Positions 1 through 8,451 are shown, counted from the first letter of the stretch. The stretch is 47,995 nt of DNA from NAT127 sp041655035 (GCA_041655035.1 JBAZCN010000009.1:1-47995), one strand, 5' to 3'. Notes: generated by a model not told the origin, from the sequence alone. A program made the numbers and translations.

Positions 1-1
1 A

Positions 2-70
2 GACGAAATCCGTCGACTCCGGGAGCAGCGGCCGGCCCCCGGCGGGGAGCCTGGCGGCCATGGCAACTGA
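2..70 (+). CDS. 3' end of an upstream gene (partial)
   Basis: Frame 2 is open from the window edge and ends at TGA 68-70, giving a charged C-terminal tail that begins DEIRRLREQRPAP. It would overlap the next gene's ATG (60) by 11 nt, a normal arrangement for co-transcribed genes. Too little remains to identify it. In pseudomonads the tRNA nucleotidyltransferase gene cca lies near the folate genes, so cca is a guess from synteny only. Frame 1 is also open here, so even the reading frame is uncertain. Confidence 0.35.
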   Translation, partial: DEIRRLREQRPAPGGEPGGHGN

Positions 71-833
71 AGCCGGCACGACGCCACCCGGCCATCCCGT
101 CGCCCTGGTCACCGGCGCCGCTCGCCGCCTCGGTGCCGCCACCGCCGAAGCCCTGCACCAGCGGGGCTATAATGTCGCGGTGCACTACGGCCGCTCCGCC
201 ACCGCGGCCGAGGCGCTGTGCCGCAAGCTGAACCAGGTGCGCGCGAACTCCGCCGCAACCCTGCAGGCAGATCTCCGCGACCTGGAGCAGACCCGGCAGC
301 TCGCCCACTCGACCATCGCCCTCTGGGGCCGCCTCGACACACTGATCAACAATGCCTCGGCCTTCTATCCCACACCCATGGCGACAGTCACTGAACGGCA
401 GTGGGACGACCTGTTGGCCAGCAATCTCAAGGGGCCGTTTTTTCTCAGCCACGCCCTGGCGGCGGAGCTGGGCGAGCGCAACGGCACCATCGTCAGCCTC
501 GCCGATATCAACGGCCGCGCGCCACTCAAGGGCTACCCGGTGTATTCGATCGCCAAGGCGGGCGTCATCATGCTGGTCAGGGCCCTGGCCCGGGAACTGG
601 CGCCCCGGGTGCGGGTCAACGGCATCGCCCCCGGCGCCATCCTCTGGCCCGAAGGCGAGGCCGCGCCGGGAGAGGATGGGCAGCAGCGGCTGTTGGCGCA
701 AATCCCGCTGGCCCGGCTCGGCACCGAGGCGGATATCGCCGCCCTGGCGGTGCTGCTCGCCGCTGAGCCCGGCTACCTGACCGGCCAGGTCATCGCCGTC
801 GACGGTGGTCTGCACCTCGCCGCCCAGGAGTGA
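60..833 (+). CDS. Pteridine reductase (PTR1/FolM-like SDR)
   Basis: A 257-residue short-chain dehydrogenase that probably reduces dihydropterins (dihydrobiopterin/dihydromonapterin, possibly dihydrofolate) with NADPH in the cytoplasm. The cofactor motif is TGAARRLG (residues 18-25); the basic Arg-Arg is typical of NADPH-using pteridine reductases. NNASAFYPTP (97-106) is the family's signature. The usual catalytic Ser is Asp149 (SLADI), followed by Tyr162 and Lys166 (YSIAK). This D-x12-Y-x3-K spacing equals that of Leishmania PTR1 (D181/Y194/K198) and separates it from ordinary SDRs. folB and folK lie close by on the other strand, which fits a pterin role. The ATG at 60 lies 11 nt inside a possible upstream reading frame, so translation may be coupled. 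Confident of family; the exact pterin is inferred. Confidence 0.88.
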   Translation: MATEAGTTPPGHPVALVTGAARRLGAATAEALHQRGYNVAVHYGRSATAAEALCRKLNQVRANSAATLQADLRDLEQTRQLAHSTIALWGRLDTLINNASAFYPTPMATVTERQWDDLLASNLKGPFFLSHALAAELGERNGTIVSLADINGRAPLKGYPVYSIAKAGVIMLVRALARELAPRVRVNGIAPGAILWPEGEAAPGEDGQQRLLAQIPLARLGTEADIAALAVLLAAEPGYLTGQVIAVDGGLHLAAQE

Positions 834-855
834 TGGCCATGAGCCATCGCCGCGC

Positions 856-869
856 TTGACCTGCGTCAA
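856..869 (+). promoter_or_regulatory. FNR/Anr-type binding box
   Basis: TTGAC-CTGC-GTCAA is a perfect 5-4-5 dyad that differs from the FNR/Anr consensus TTGAT-N4-ATCAA only by the symmetrical T-to-C/A-to-G pair. Its centre (862.5) lies about 60 bp upstream of the start site predicted from the promoter at 888-916, the usual class I activator position. It suggests oxygen-responsive control of the Hsp20 gene. Confidence 0.7.
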
Positions 870-887
870 TCGTCGCCCATCGAGCCC

Positions 888-916
888 CTTGAAAAGCGTT
901 TTTTTGCTCCTATCTT
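888..916 (+). promoter_or_regulatory. Overlapping sigma32-like and sigma70-like promoter of the Hsp20 gene
   Basis: CTTGAAA (888-894) followed after 13 bp by TCCTATCT (908-915) resembles the heat-shock promoter CTTGAAA-N13-CCCCATnT, with two mismatches in the -10. The same bases also read as TTGAAA (889-894), 16 bp, TATCTT (911-916), a fair sigma70 promoter. Transcription would start near 922, leaving a leader of about 94 nt before the AAGGAGG ribosome site at 1002-1008. Confidence 0.55.
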
Positions 917-1015
917 ACTTATCAGGGCCGGGCGCCTCAGCAAGGGTCCGGCGTTATAACGGTAACCACGAATGATCGTTTACATTCCATCAACCGCTGT
1001 GAAGGAGGGTGTGTC

Positions 1016-1444
1016 ATGACACTGATTCCAAGGGGCAGTTTCTTTGATATGGACAGGTTCTTCGATGATTTCTGGTCGCCTGCGCGGCGCTCCAGCAGCA
1101 ATATCGGCGCGTTCTTCACGCCGAGGGTCGACGTCAAGGAACTCGATGGACACTATGAAATTGCCGCCGAACTACCCGGCGTGAAAAAAGAGGATCTGGC
1201 CATTACCCTCGATGACGGTATCCTGACCATCGAGGCGGAGACCAGGCAGGAAAGCAAAGAGGAAAAAGAGGGTCGCTTGATCCGCCAGGAGCGGCGCTAC
1301 GGCAAATATTCCCGCAGCTTCAACCTCGGCGGCAACGTGCACGAAGAGGACATCAGCGCCGCCTTCGATAATGGTATCCTCACCATCAAGGCGCCCAAAG
1401 TGCCGGAAAGCACCCCCCAGCAGCGGCGCATCGAGGTCAAATGA
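1016..1444 (+). CDS. Small heat shock protein, Hsp20/alpha-crystallin family
   Basis: A 142-residue ATP-independent holdase chaperone that binds unfolding proteins in the cytoplasm as an oligomer. The alpha-crystallin domain runs from about residue 38 (PRVDVKELDGHYEIAAELPG) to 130 and includes the conserved GILTIEAE and NGILTIKAP strands. The tail carries an I-x-V motif (IEV) like that used in oligomer assembly. The N-terminus is Phe-rich (FFDMDRFFDDFW). A strong AAGGAGG at 1002-1008 fixes the ATG. Regulatory sites upstream suggest combined heat and low-oxygen control. The DksA-like gene follows after 53 nt and may be co-transcribed. Confidence 0.95.
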   Translation: MTLIPRGSFFDMDRFFDDFWSPARRSSSNIGAFFTPRVDVKELDGHYEIAAELPGVKKEDLAITLDDGILTIEAETRQESKEEKEGRLIRQERRYGKYSRSFNLGGNVHEEDISAAFDNGILTIKAPKVPESTPQQRRIEVK

Positions 1445-1454
1445 CCTAACCCGG

Positions 1455-1473
1455 CGGCCGGCATCGCCGGCCG
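1455..1473. terminator. GC hairpin between hsp20 and the dksA-like gene
   Basis: CGGCCGGC and GCCGGCCG form a perfect 8-bp stem with a 3-nt ATC loop. No T-run follows, so it is not a classical intrinsic terminator. It could attenuate read-through or stabilise the hsp20 message. Confidence 0.35.
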
Positions 1474-1497
1474 TCCCCCACCCGCCCAGGACATGCC

Positions 1498-1824
1498 ATG
1501 ACCGCCCAGCGTCTTCAGGATATCCAGGCCCGCTTGCAGGAGCGCCAGCAACAGTTGCTGACGCGCATCGAACGGGTGAAAAAAGAGGTAACCTCCGCCC
1601 ACTCGACGGACTGGTCCGAACAGGCCCAGGAACGCCAGAACGACGAGGTCGTCCAGGCCATCGGCAATGAATCCCGGGAAGAACTCAAGAAAGTCGGCCG
1701 GGCACTGGAGCGCATCGCCAGCGGCGAGTACGCCCGCTGCAGCCACTGCGGCGACGCGATCGACCTCAAGCGCCTCGACGCGGTGCCCTACACCGACCTG
1801 TGCATCCGCTGCGCGTCGCAGTAG
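1498..1824 (+). CDS. DksA/TraR family C4 zinc-finger protein
   Basis: A 108-residue protein likely to act in the RNA polymerase secondary channel, as DksA and TraR do. The N-terminal 70 residues are Gln/Glu/Arg-rich and look helical. At the expected coiled-coil tip is D38-W-S-E41-Q-A, close to the DxxDxA motif of DksA/TraR, with Glu in place of the second Asp. The zinc site is complete: C81-x2-C84 and C102-x2-C105. It is shorter than DksA proper (about 150 residues), so it is a paralogue rather than the main DksA. Its place behind hsp20 suggests a stress-linked role, which is inferred. Confidence 0.88.
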   Translation: MTAQRLQDIQARLQERQQQLLTRIERVKKEVTSAHSTDWSEQAQERQNDEVVQAIGNESREELKKVGRALERIASGEYARCSHCGDAIDLKRLDAVPYTDLCIRCASQ

Positions 1825-1891
1825 TAGGGTGGGCGCGGGACAACCAGGGGCAGGAAGTCGGAGCAGGGAGGCGGACCGGCCCTTCCGACGA

Positions 1892-2407
1892 TCAGTCCGC
1901 GGATGAGATCACCCGGCCCCGCCAGGTAAAGTCGATGGGCCAGAGTTTCTGCCCATTCTTGTCGTAACGGCGCCACAGTTCGCCGTAGCTTTTTCCCTCT
2001 ACCGGGTGGCGCTCATCGGCAGCGATTTCCGCCAGTGGCCACAGGACGAAGGCGTTGTCGAGAATCTCATCCCGCGGCAAGAGGATGCCGTCGATCTCCC
2101 CGGCGATGGCATCATAGGTGAGGATGTCGATATCCAGGGTACGGGCGCTGAATCGCGGCCCATCCCGGCGCCGGCCGTTGTCATCCTCGATCCGGTGCAG
2201 CAAGGTCGACAGGGCGGCCACACCCAGGGTGCAGTCAAACCCGGCCGCCAGGTTGTAAAAGTTGTCGCCGGTGAAGCCCACCGCCTCGCTCTCATAGACC
2301 GACGACAAGGTCAGGTCACCGAAGTGTTCGGCGAGAGCGTCGAGGCAGACGGCGATATGGCGCTGCTGGTCGATGTTGCTGCCGATACTGACGTATACCC
2401 GGGCCAT
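1892..2407 (-). CDS. folK: 6-hydroxymethyl-7,8-dihydropterin pyrophosphokinase
   Basis: A 171-residue HPPK that transfers pyrophosphate from ATP to 6-hydroxymethyl-7,8-dihydropterin in folate synthesis. The N-terminal YVSIGSNI segment and the HPPK signature RFSARTLDIDIL (with the metal-binding D-I-D) are present, followed by LLPRDEI. The start ATG overlaps the folB stop as ATGA (2405-2409), so the gene is the last of a coupled tsaD-folB-folK operon. Length is near the family norm (about 160). Confidence 0.95.
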   Translation of the reverse strand: MARVYVSIGSNIDQQRHIAVCLDALAEHFGDLTLSSVYESEAVGFTGDNFYNLAAGFDCTLGVAALSTLLHRIEDDNGRRRDGPRFSARTLDIDILTYDAIAGEIDGILLPRDEILDNAFVLWPLAEIAADERHPVEGKSYGELWRRYDKNGQKLWPIDFTWRGRVISSAD

Positions 2408-2763
2408 CAGGGTTTCTGCCCCCGCTCGATCACCAGGCCGACGTCAAAGGCCCCGCGCAACGCCCCGGGCTTGCTGAGCCTCAGACGCAGCCAGGGCACT
2501 TCGAATTCGTTCATGACGATAGCGGCCACCTCCTCGGCGAGTCGCTCCACCAGCAGAAACTGGCTGTCCTCGATAAACGCGATCAGGCGCTTGGCCACTG
2601 CCTTGTAGTTGAGCGCGTACTGGATGTCGTCGGTGTCGGCGGCGCGGCGGATGTCGGCGGCCATTTCCAGGTCGAGGCTCACCGTCTGGCGCACCTCACG
2701 CTCCCAGTCGAAAATGCCGATGATGGTGTCGACCCGCAGGTCGCGGATGTAAACGATATCCAT
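2407..2763 (-). CDS. folB: Dihydroneopterin aldolase
   Basis: A 118-residue FolB that converts 7,8-dihydroneopterin to 6-hydroxymethyl-dihydropterin and glycolaldehyde, the step just before FolK. It begins MDIVYIRDLRVDTIIGIFDWER, the usual FolB N-terminus, and contains the VERLAEEVAAIV helix. The ATG at 2763 is chosen because it overlaps the tsaD stop as ATGA; a longer frame reaching 2856 only adds sequence inside tsaD and has no family match. Length fits FolB (about 120). Confidence 0.95.
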   Translation of the reverse strand: MDIVYIRDLRVDTIIGIFDWEREVRQTVSLDLEMAADIRRAADTDDIQYALNYKAVAKRLIAFIEDSQFLLVERLAEEVAAIVMNEFEVPWLRLRLSKPGALRGAFDVGLVIERGQKP

Positions 2764-3797
2764 CAGGGGTTCACCGCCTCCAGGGTATCCATGGGCCAGC
2801 GCGGCACCGCGCGGATCGCCAGATCGTCCCGCTGCCCGGCCAGCAGCCGCTGGCATCCGGCGTAGGCGATCATCGCGCCGTTGTCGGTACAGAATTCATT
2901 GCGCGCATAAAACACGCCGGCGCCGGCTTTTTCAAGGCCCTCTTCCAGGCGCTGGCGCAGCAGCCGGTTGGCGGACACGCCACCGGCGATCACCAGGGTC
3001 TTGAGGCCGGTCTGCTGGAGGGCGCGGCGGCACTTGATCACCAGGGTGTCCACCACCGCGTCCTGGAACGCGCAGGCGATATCCGCCATGGTCTGATCGT
3101 CCGGAAGGCCATCGTCACGGCGATGCTCGGCGATGGTATTGAGGGTAAAGGTCTTGAGGCCCGAGAAACTGAAATCGAGACCGGGTCGATCGGTCATCGG
3201 CCGCGGAAACCGAAAGCGGGCCGGGTCGCCCCGCTCCGCCAGCTTCGCCACGGCCGGGCCGCCGGGGTAGCCGAGATCGAGCATTTTGGCGGTCTTGTCG
3301 AACGCTTCGCCGGCGGCGTCATCCAGAGATTCACCGAGGATGTGGTAACTGCCGATACCCCGCACCGCCACCAGCTGGGTGTGGCCACCGGACACCAGCA
3401 ACGCCAGGAACGGAAACGACGGCGGATTGGCTTCGAGCATCGGCGCCAGCAGGTGGCCTTCCATGTGGTGCACACCGATCGCCGGCACCCCCCAGGCATA
3501 GGCGAGCGAGCGGGCCACGGAGCCTCCCACCATCAGCGCGCCCACCAATCCCGGCCCGGCGGTATAGGCAACGCCCTCGATCCCGTCGCGTCCACAGCCG
3601 GCATCGGCGAGCACCTGCCTGAGCAATGGCAGGATCTTGCGCACATGGTCCCGGGAGGCCAGCTCCGGCACCACGCCGCCGTACTCGGCATGGAGTTTCA
3701 CCTGGCTGTAGAGCAGATGCGCCAGCAGTCCCCGGTCGCTGTCGTAGACGGCGACCCCGGTTTCGTCGCATGAGGTTTCGATTCCCAGAACTCGCAT
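2763..3797 (-). CDS. tsaD: tRNA N6-adenosine threonylcarbamoyltransferase
   Basis: A 344-residue TsaD/Kae1/Gcp protein. With TsaB and TsaE it transfers the threonylcarbamoyl group to A37 of ANN-decoding tRNAs. It opens MRVLGIETSCDETGVAVYD, the ASKHA-fold nucleotide motif. The metal-binding histidines are H111 and H115 (HHMEGH), and VSGGHTQL follows. Near the C-terminus are GGVSANRLLR and the FCTDNGAMIAYAG block. It heads an ATGA-coupled operon with folB and folK. rpsU, its usual divergent partner in gammaproteobacteria, is not present upstream. Confidence 0.97.
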   Translation of the reverse strand: MRVLGIETSCDETGVAVYDSDRGLLAHLLYSQVKLHAEYGGVVPELASRDHVRKILPLLRQVLADAGCGRDGIEGVAYTAGPGLVGALMVGGSVARSLAYAWGVPAIGVHHMEGHLLAPMLEANPPSFPFLALLVSGGHTQLVAVRGIGSYHILGESLDDAAGEAFDKTAKMLDLGYPGGPAVAKLAERGDPARFRFPRPMTDRPGLDFSFSGLKTFTLNTIAEHRRDDGLPDDQTMADIACAFQDAVVDTLVIKCRRALQQTGLKTLVIAGGVSANRLLRQRLEEGLEKAGAGVFYARNEFCTDNGAMIAYAGCQRLLAGQRDDLAIRAVPRWPMDTLEAVNP

Positions 3798-3947
3798 GTC
3801 TCAGGCTTCCACCAAGGAGTTTAGCAAAGGCGCCATGATAAGGTCACAGCAGCCATAAAACCACGACTGCTTCATGGGACTGATTCCCGGGGACAGCGCC
3901 AAACCAGGATGCGGGGCGCCCCTGGCAGCCGACCGCAGGCGCGGAGG

Positions 3948-4559
3948 TCAGCGAGCCAGCAGGGTCGCCACCCGCTCGCGCAGCGCCGGCACCACCTCCG
4001 CCTCGAACCAGGGATTGTTGCTCAGCCAGCGGCGGTTGCGCGGCGACGGATGGACCAGGGGGAAATAGCGCGGGCCGAAATCACGCCAGTGCCGCACCCT
4101 GTCGGCCAGGCTGGCAAAGCGACCAAAGCCCGCCTCTTGCAGATAATGCCGCTGGGCATACTGGCCGATCAACAGCACCAGCTCGATATTGGTCAGGTGT
4201 TCCCATACCCGGCCATGCCAGAGCGGAGCACATTCCGGTCGCGGCGGCAGGTCGCCGGATTTGCCTCTGCCGGGATAGCACAGCCCCATGGGCATGATGG
4301 CGATCCGGCTGGCGTCGTAGAAAGTAGCGCGATCGACGGCCATCCACTGCCGCAGGCGATCGCCACTGGGATCGTTCCACGGAATTCCGGTATGGTGGAC
4401 CCTGGTGCCCGGCGCCTGGCCGATCACCAGAATCCGGGCGCGGACATCCGCCTGGATCACCGGCCTCGGCCCCAGTGGCAGCCCCTGGCAAAAGGTGCAG
4501 GCGCGGATCTCTTCGAGCAGTCCGTCGAAGGTTTCGCGGCTGGCAATGCGCTGACCCAC
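3948..4559 (-). CDS. Uracil-DNA glycosylase superfamily protein
   Basis: A 203-residue protein of the UDG fold (COG1573-like). GQAPGTRVHHTGIPWND matches the motif-1 region of family 4/5-type enzymes (G-[EQ]-A-P-G) and VHPSPRNRRW is the C-terminal DNA-intercalating H-P-S motif. A CTFC pair near the N-terminus and isolated cysteines at LCYPG and PECAP leave an iron-sulfur cluster possible but unproven. It probably removes uracil or another damaged base, though many members lack tested activity. I place the start at GTG 4559 because AGGAGA (4566-4571 on this strand) lies 6 nt upstream; a TTG at 4574 would sit before that site. Confidence 0.82.
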   Translation of the reverse strand: MGQRIASRETFDGLLEEIRACTFCQGLPLGPRPVIQADVRARILVIGQAPGTRVHHTGIPWNDPSGDRLRQWMAVDRATFYDASRIAIMPMGLCYPGRGKSGDLPPRPECAPLWHGRVWEHLTNIELVLLIGQYAQRHYLQEAGFGRFASLADRVRHWRDFGPRYFPLVHPSPRNRRWLSNNPWFEAEVVPALRERVATLLAR

Positions 4560-4623
4560 TGTTTCTCTCCTCAAGCCCGGCTGGTGGTTCCTATGATACC
4601 CAACCCCGGCCGCCAGTTTCAGT

Positions 4624-4653
4624 TTGCCGCTTCGACGGATGGATTGGTAAAAT
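4624..4653 (+). promoter_or_regulatory. Putative sigma70 promoter for gcvP
   Basis: TTGCCG (4624-4629) and TAAAAT (4648-4653) are separated by 18 bp and lie about 100 nt before the gcvP start in a divergent intergenic space. The leader shows no glycine-riboswitch-like conserved core that I could recognise. Confidence 0.4.
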
Positions 4654-4752
4654 GCCGGCCTTTCCCGGAGGCTGTATCATCGCCGTCCCCCACCCCTCCA
4701 CCGCCAGCCTCGATGAACGGCTGGGCCGGCTTCTCACCTTGCAGGAATGAAC

Positions 4753-7629
4753 ATGCCAGACTCTTTGTCGATTCAAGCACTTATGGGCAGCGATGATTTT
4801 ATCGGCCGGCACATCGGCCCCGATGCCCGGCAAGTCGCCGCCATGCTCACGGAACTGGGGGTCGCCTCGCTCGACGAACTGATGGCTCGGGTGGTGCCGC
4901 AAGCCATTCTCAAGCACGATGCCCTGGCCCTGCCGGAGGCGATCAGCGAGCAGCAGGCCCTGGACAAGCTGAAAACCATCGCCGGGCGCAACCGCATCTG
5001 CACATCACTGATCGGCATGGGCTACCACCCCACCTTCACCCCTCATGTGATCCTGCGCAACGTGCTGGAAAACCCCGGCTGGTACACCGCCTATACCCCG
5101 TACCAGCCGGAAATCGCCCAGGGCCGCCTGGAGGGCCTGCTCAACTTCCAGCAGATGATCATGGATCTTACCGGCATGGACATGGCCAACGCCTCGATGC
5201 TGGACGAAGCCACCGCGGCGGCCGAGGCCATGGCCATGGCCAAGCGCCAGCAGCGCAAGAACAAAAGCGATACCTTTTTCGTTTCCCGCCAATGCCACCC
5301 GCAAACCATCGCCGTGGTGCGGACCCGCGCCGAGCACTACGGTTTCGAGGTGGTTGTCGGCGATCCCGCCACGGAACTCGCCGCCCTGGAATACTTCGGC
5401 GCCCTGCTCCAATATCCCGGCACCGAGGGCAACATCGATCCCATCAGCGAATACATCGCCGACATTCACGGCAAGGGCGCCCTGGCCATCGTGGCAGCGG
5501 ACCTGATGAGCCTGGTGCTCCTCAAGGCGCCCGGGGCGGTGGGCGCCGATATCGTCGTCGGCAGCAATCAGCGTTTCGGCATCCCGATGGGCTTTGGCGG
5601 GCCCCATGCCGCTTTTTTCGCCTTCCGCGACGACTACAAGCGCTCCGCTCCCGGACGGATCATCGGTGTCTCCATAGACAGTCGCGGCAAGCCGGCGCTG
5701 CGCATGGCGATGCAGACACGGGAGCAGCATATCCGCCGGGAAAAAGCCAACTCCAACATCTGCACGTCCCAGGTGCTGCTGGCAGTGATCAGCGCCTTCT
5801 ACGCCGTCTATCACGGCCCAGAGGGGCTCAAAAAAATCGCCCGGCGCATCCACAGCCTGACCGGCGCTCTGGCCGGCGGTCTTGTCCAGGGCGGCTTCAA
5901 GCTCCGCCACGACAGTTGGTTCGACACCCTGACCGTGGAGACCGGCGATCGCCAGCAGGCCATCTACCGGCAGGCGCTGGACGAGAACATCAACCTGCGC
6001 AAGGTGGGGAGCGATGCTCTCGGCATCAGCCTCAACGAGGCCAGCACCCCCGCCCAGGTCGATCAGTTGCTCGCCCTGTTTGGCTGTCCGGCGGCAGCGT
6101 TTGACGACACCGCCGGCGCCTCCGGCATCCCCGAGGCCTATCGGCGGGATACGGACTTCCTCAGCCATCCGGTATTCAACAGCCATCACAGCGAAACCGA
6201 GATGCTGCGCTACCTCAAACGCCTCGAAGCCCGCGACATCGCCCTCAATCACAGCATGATCCCGCTCGGCTCGTGCACCATGAAACTCAACGCCACGGCG
6301 GAAATGATTCCCATCACCTGGCCCGAGTTTGCCCAGATCCATCCCTTCGCCCCCGAGGATCAGACGCAAGGCTACCGCGCCCTGTTCGAGGATCTGCAGC
6401 AGATGCTGGCGCGGTGCACCGGCTATGACGCCATTTCACTGCAACCCAATGCCGGCTCGCAGGGTGAATACGCCGGTCTCGTCGCCATCAAGAAATACCA
6501 CGAAAGCCGCGGCGACCATCACCGCACCGTGTGTCTGATCCCCTCCTCGGCCCACGGCACCAACCCCGCCAGCGCCCAGATGGTGGACATGCGCGTGGTG
6601 GTGGTGAAATGCGACGACCAAGGCAACGTCGACCTCGGCGACATCGAGGCCAAGATCAGCGAGCATGGAGATCAGCTGGCGGCATTGATGATCACCTATC
6701 CATCCACCCACGGTGTCTTCGAGGAAGGTATCACCCGCATCTGTGACCTGGTCCATCAACACGGCGGCCAGGTCTATATCGATGGCGCCAACCTCAACGC
6801 CCTGGTGGGCATCGCCGAACCGGGCGCGTTCGGCGGCGACGTATCGCACCTGAACCTGCACAAGACATTCTGCATTCCCCATGGCGGCGGCGGCCCCGGC
6901 GTTGGTCCCATCGGCGTCAAAAGCCACCTGGCGCCCTTCCTGCCCGGCCACCCGGTGACTCCCGTACCGGGTACCGATGCCGTCAACGGGACCATTTCCG
7001 CAGCCGGCTGGGGATCGGCATCGATCCTGCCCATCTCCTGGATGTACATCACCATGATGGGCGCCCAGGGCCTGAAGCGGGCTACCCAGGTGGCGATTCT
7101 CAATGCCAATTATCTGGCCACTAAGCTCGAGGCGCATTTTCCCGTGCTCTACAGCGGGCGCAATGGTTTCGTCGCCCATGAATGCATCATCGACCTGCGC
7201 GAACTCAAGGAAAAAAGCCGTATCAGCGAAGAGGACATCGCCAAGCGCCTGATGGACTTCGGCTTTCATGCCCCGACCATGTCATTCCCGGTGCCCGGCA
7301 CCCTGATGATCGAACCCACGGAGAGCGAGTCGCGCGAAGAGCTCGACCGCTTTCTCGCCGCCATGGCAGCCATCCGCGGCGAAATCGACCAGGTCATCAG
7401 CGGCCAGTGGCCGGAGGACAACAACCCGCTGGTCAACGCCCCGCACACCCAGGACGATGTCATGGCGGCGGACTGGGACCGCCCCTACAGCCGGGAAACT
7501 GCCGCCCGTCCCGCCCCCTGGCTGCGCGAGCACAAGGTCTGGCCGTCGGTGAACCGCATCGACAACGTCTACGGCGACCGCAACCTGGTGTGCAGCTGCC
7601 CGCCCCTGGACGCCTACCTCGACGACTGA
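4753..7629 (+). CDS. gcvP: Glycine dehydrogenase (decarboxylating), P-protein
   Basis: A 958-residue PLP enzyme of the glycine cleavage system. It decarboxylates glycine and passes the aminomethyl group to the lipoyl arm of GcvH. It is the fused (alpha2-type) form with two homologous halves. The PLP lysine is in HLNLHKTFCIPHGGGGPG (about residue 704), and the DFIGRHIGPD N-terminus and SCTMKLNATAEM motif are typical. I prefer ATG 4753 over ATG 4747 because GCAGGA (4741-4746) directly abuts 4747 but lies 6 nt from 4753. gcvT and gcvH are not in the window, so this gcvP stands apart from its partners. Confidence 0.97.
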   Translation: MPDSLSIQALMGSDDFIGRHIGPDARQVAAMLTELGVASLDELMARVVPQAILKHDALALPEAISEQQALDKLKTIAGRNRICTSLIGMGYHPTFTPHVILRNVLENPGWYTAYTPYQPEIAQGRLEGLLNFQQMIMDLTGMDMANASMLDEATAAAEAMAMAKRQQRKNKSDTFFVSRQCHPQTIAVVRTRAEHYGFEVVVGDPATELAALEYFGALLQYPGTEGNIDPISEYIADIHGKGALAIVAADLMSLVLLKAPGAVGADIVVGSNQRFGIPMGFGGPHAAFFAFRDDYKRSAPGRIIGVSIDSRGKPALRMAMQTREQHIRREKANSNICTSQVLLAVISAFYAVYHGPEGLKKIARRIHSLTGALAGGLVQGGFKLRHDSWFDTLTVETGDRQQAIYRQALDENINLRKVGSDALGISLNEASTPAQVDQLLALFGCPAAAFDDTAGASGIPEAYRRDTDFLSHPVFNSHHSETEMLRYLKRLEARDIALNHSMIPLGSCTMKLNATAEMIPITWPEFAQIHPFAPEDQTQGYRALFEDLQQMLARCTGYDAISLQPNAGSQGEYAGLVAIKKYHESRGDHHRTVCLIPSSAHGTNPASAQMVDMRVVVVKCDDQGNVDLGDIEAKISEHGDQLAALMITYPSTHGVFEEGITRICDLVHQHGGQVYIDGANLNALVGIAEPGAFGGDVSHLNLHKTFCIPHGGGGPGVGPIGVKSHLAPFLPGHPVTPVPGTDAVNGTISAAGWGSASILPISWMYITMMGAQGLKRATQVAILNANYLATKLEAHFPVLYSGRNGFVAHECIIDLRELKEKSRISEEDIAKRLMDFGFHAPTMSFPVPGTLMIEPTESESREELDRFLAAMAAIRGEIDQVISGQWPEDNNPLVNAPHTQDDVMAADWDRPYSRETAARPAPWLREHKVWPSVNRIDNVYGDRNLVCSCPPLDAYLDD

Positions 7630-7731
7630 TTCGACGGCAAAAGCGAATCCGTCGGCATGAACGGTTGTTTTTGTCGACGGACACCAGCGGTGACCTTTCG
7701 ACCCCATGTTAAGCTGGACTCGTCACCAGTC

Positions 7732-8451
7732 ATGCGGATCGAGGAAAACGCTTTGCCCAGGAAGCGACTCTCACGGATCAAAGCCAGCATCAACGCGGAA
7801 TTGCTGCAATACAGTCCCAGTGCGCGAAAAATCATCATCGCTGCACAGCGGCTGTTTGCGGAAAGAGGCATCGACGGCATTTCGCTCAGGGAAATTGCCA
7901 GCTCCGCCGGGCACGCCAACAACTCCGCAGTCCAGTACCACTTTCAGTCAAAAGAAGGCCTGATCCAGGCAATCTTCGAACTGCGCGTCCCCTTTCTCGA
8001 GGAAACACGGCAGAGCCACCTGCAGAGTCTCGACAGTCGCGGAAATATTCTGCCGGAGGATCTACTCGCCGCGCTGCTGCTCCCCTTCCTCGAAATGTCC
8101 GACGACGACCAGGAGCAGCGGATTTTCGCCCTGTTCTGTTCCCATCTGCTCAGCCGCGACCCCGACGATCACCCATTCCGTCGAGCGCAGGAAAAGATGC
8201 CCGTCAGCGCGCATATCTATCAGGCGCTGGGGGAACTACTCGCCCATCTGCCCAAGCAGGTGTTCGACTTCCGCCTCCGCCTGGTTGCCGGGTTCTTTCT
8301 CAGTACCATCCTAGAAAGGCAAAACACCCAGCGCGCCATGAAGCCGTCCGATTGCGATGACAGTCTCTTTTGGGGCGATATGGTCAATATGCTCGCGGCC
8401 ATGCTGCGGGAACCCTTCCGGGCCGAAAAGCGCATGCTCAACCTCGGCTGA
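7732..8451 (+). CDS. TetR family transcriptional regulator
   Basis: A 239-residue repressor-type protein. The N-terminal HTH spans about residues 35-80 (RKIIIAAQRLFAERG, then ISLREIASSAGH and VQYHFQSKEGLI), the TetR DNA-binding pattern. The C-terminal half is a ligand/dimer domain of unknown specificity. The start is uncertain: ATG 7732 lacks a clear ribosome site, while TTG 7753 has GAGGA (7741-7745) 7 nt upstream, so the protein may begin 7 residues later. It lies between gcvP and the outer-membrane protein gene; its targets cannot be read from position. Confidence 0.88.
   Translation: MRIEENALPRKRLSRIKASINAELLQYSPSARKIIIAAQRLFAERGIDGISLREIASSAGHANNSAVQYHFQSKEGLIQAIFELRVPFLEETRQSHLQSLDSRGNILPEDLLAALLLPFLEMSDDDQEQRIFALFCSHLLSRDPDDHPFRRAQEKMPVSAHIYQALGELLAHLPKQVFDFRLRLVAGFFLSTILERQNTQRAMKPSDCDDSLFWGDMVNMLAAMLREPFRAEKRMLNLG

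Noticed and set aside
1833..1903. Terminator between the dksA-like gene and folK
   Set aside because: Several short pairings (GTCGGA/TCCGAC, GCGGAC/GTCCGC) compete, without a T-run.
4575..4746. Glycine riboswitch upstream of gcvP
   Set aside because: The gap is short and I see no conserved glycine-aptamer core or paired aptamers.
5005..6369. A 454-codon frame antisense to gcvP
   Set aside because: Shadow frame; gcvP is intact throughout.
7632..7654. Terminator after gcvP (CGACGG/CCGTCG)
   Set aside because: Only a 6-bp stem with an 11-nt loop and no T-run; too weak to call.
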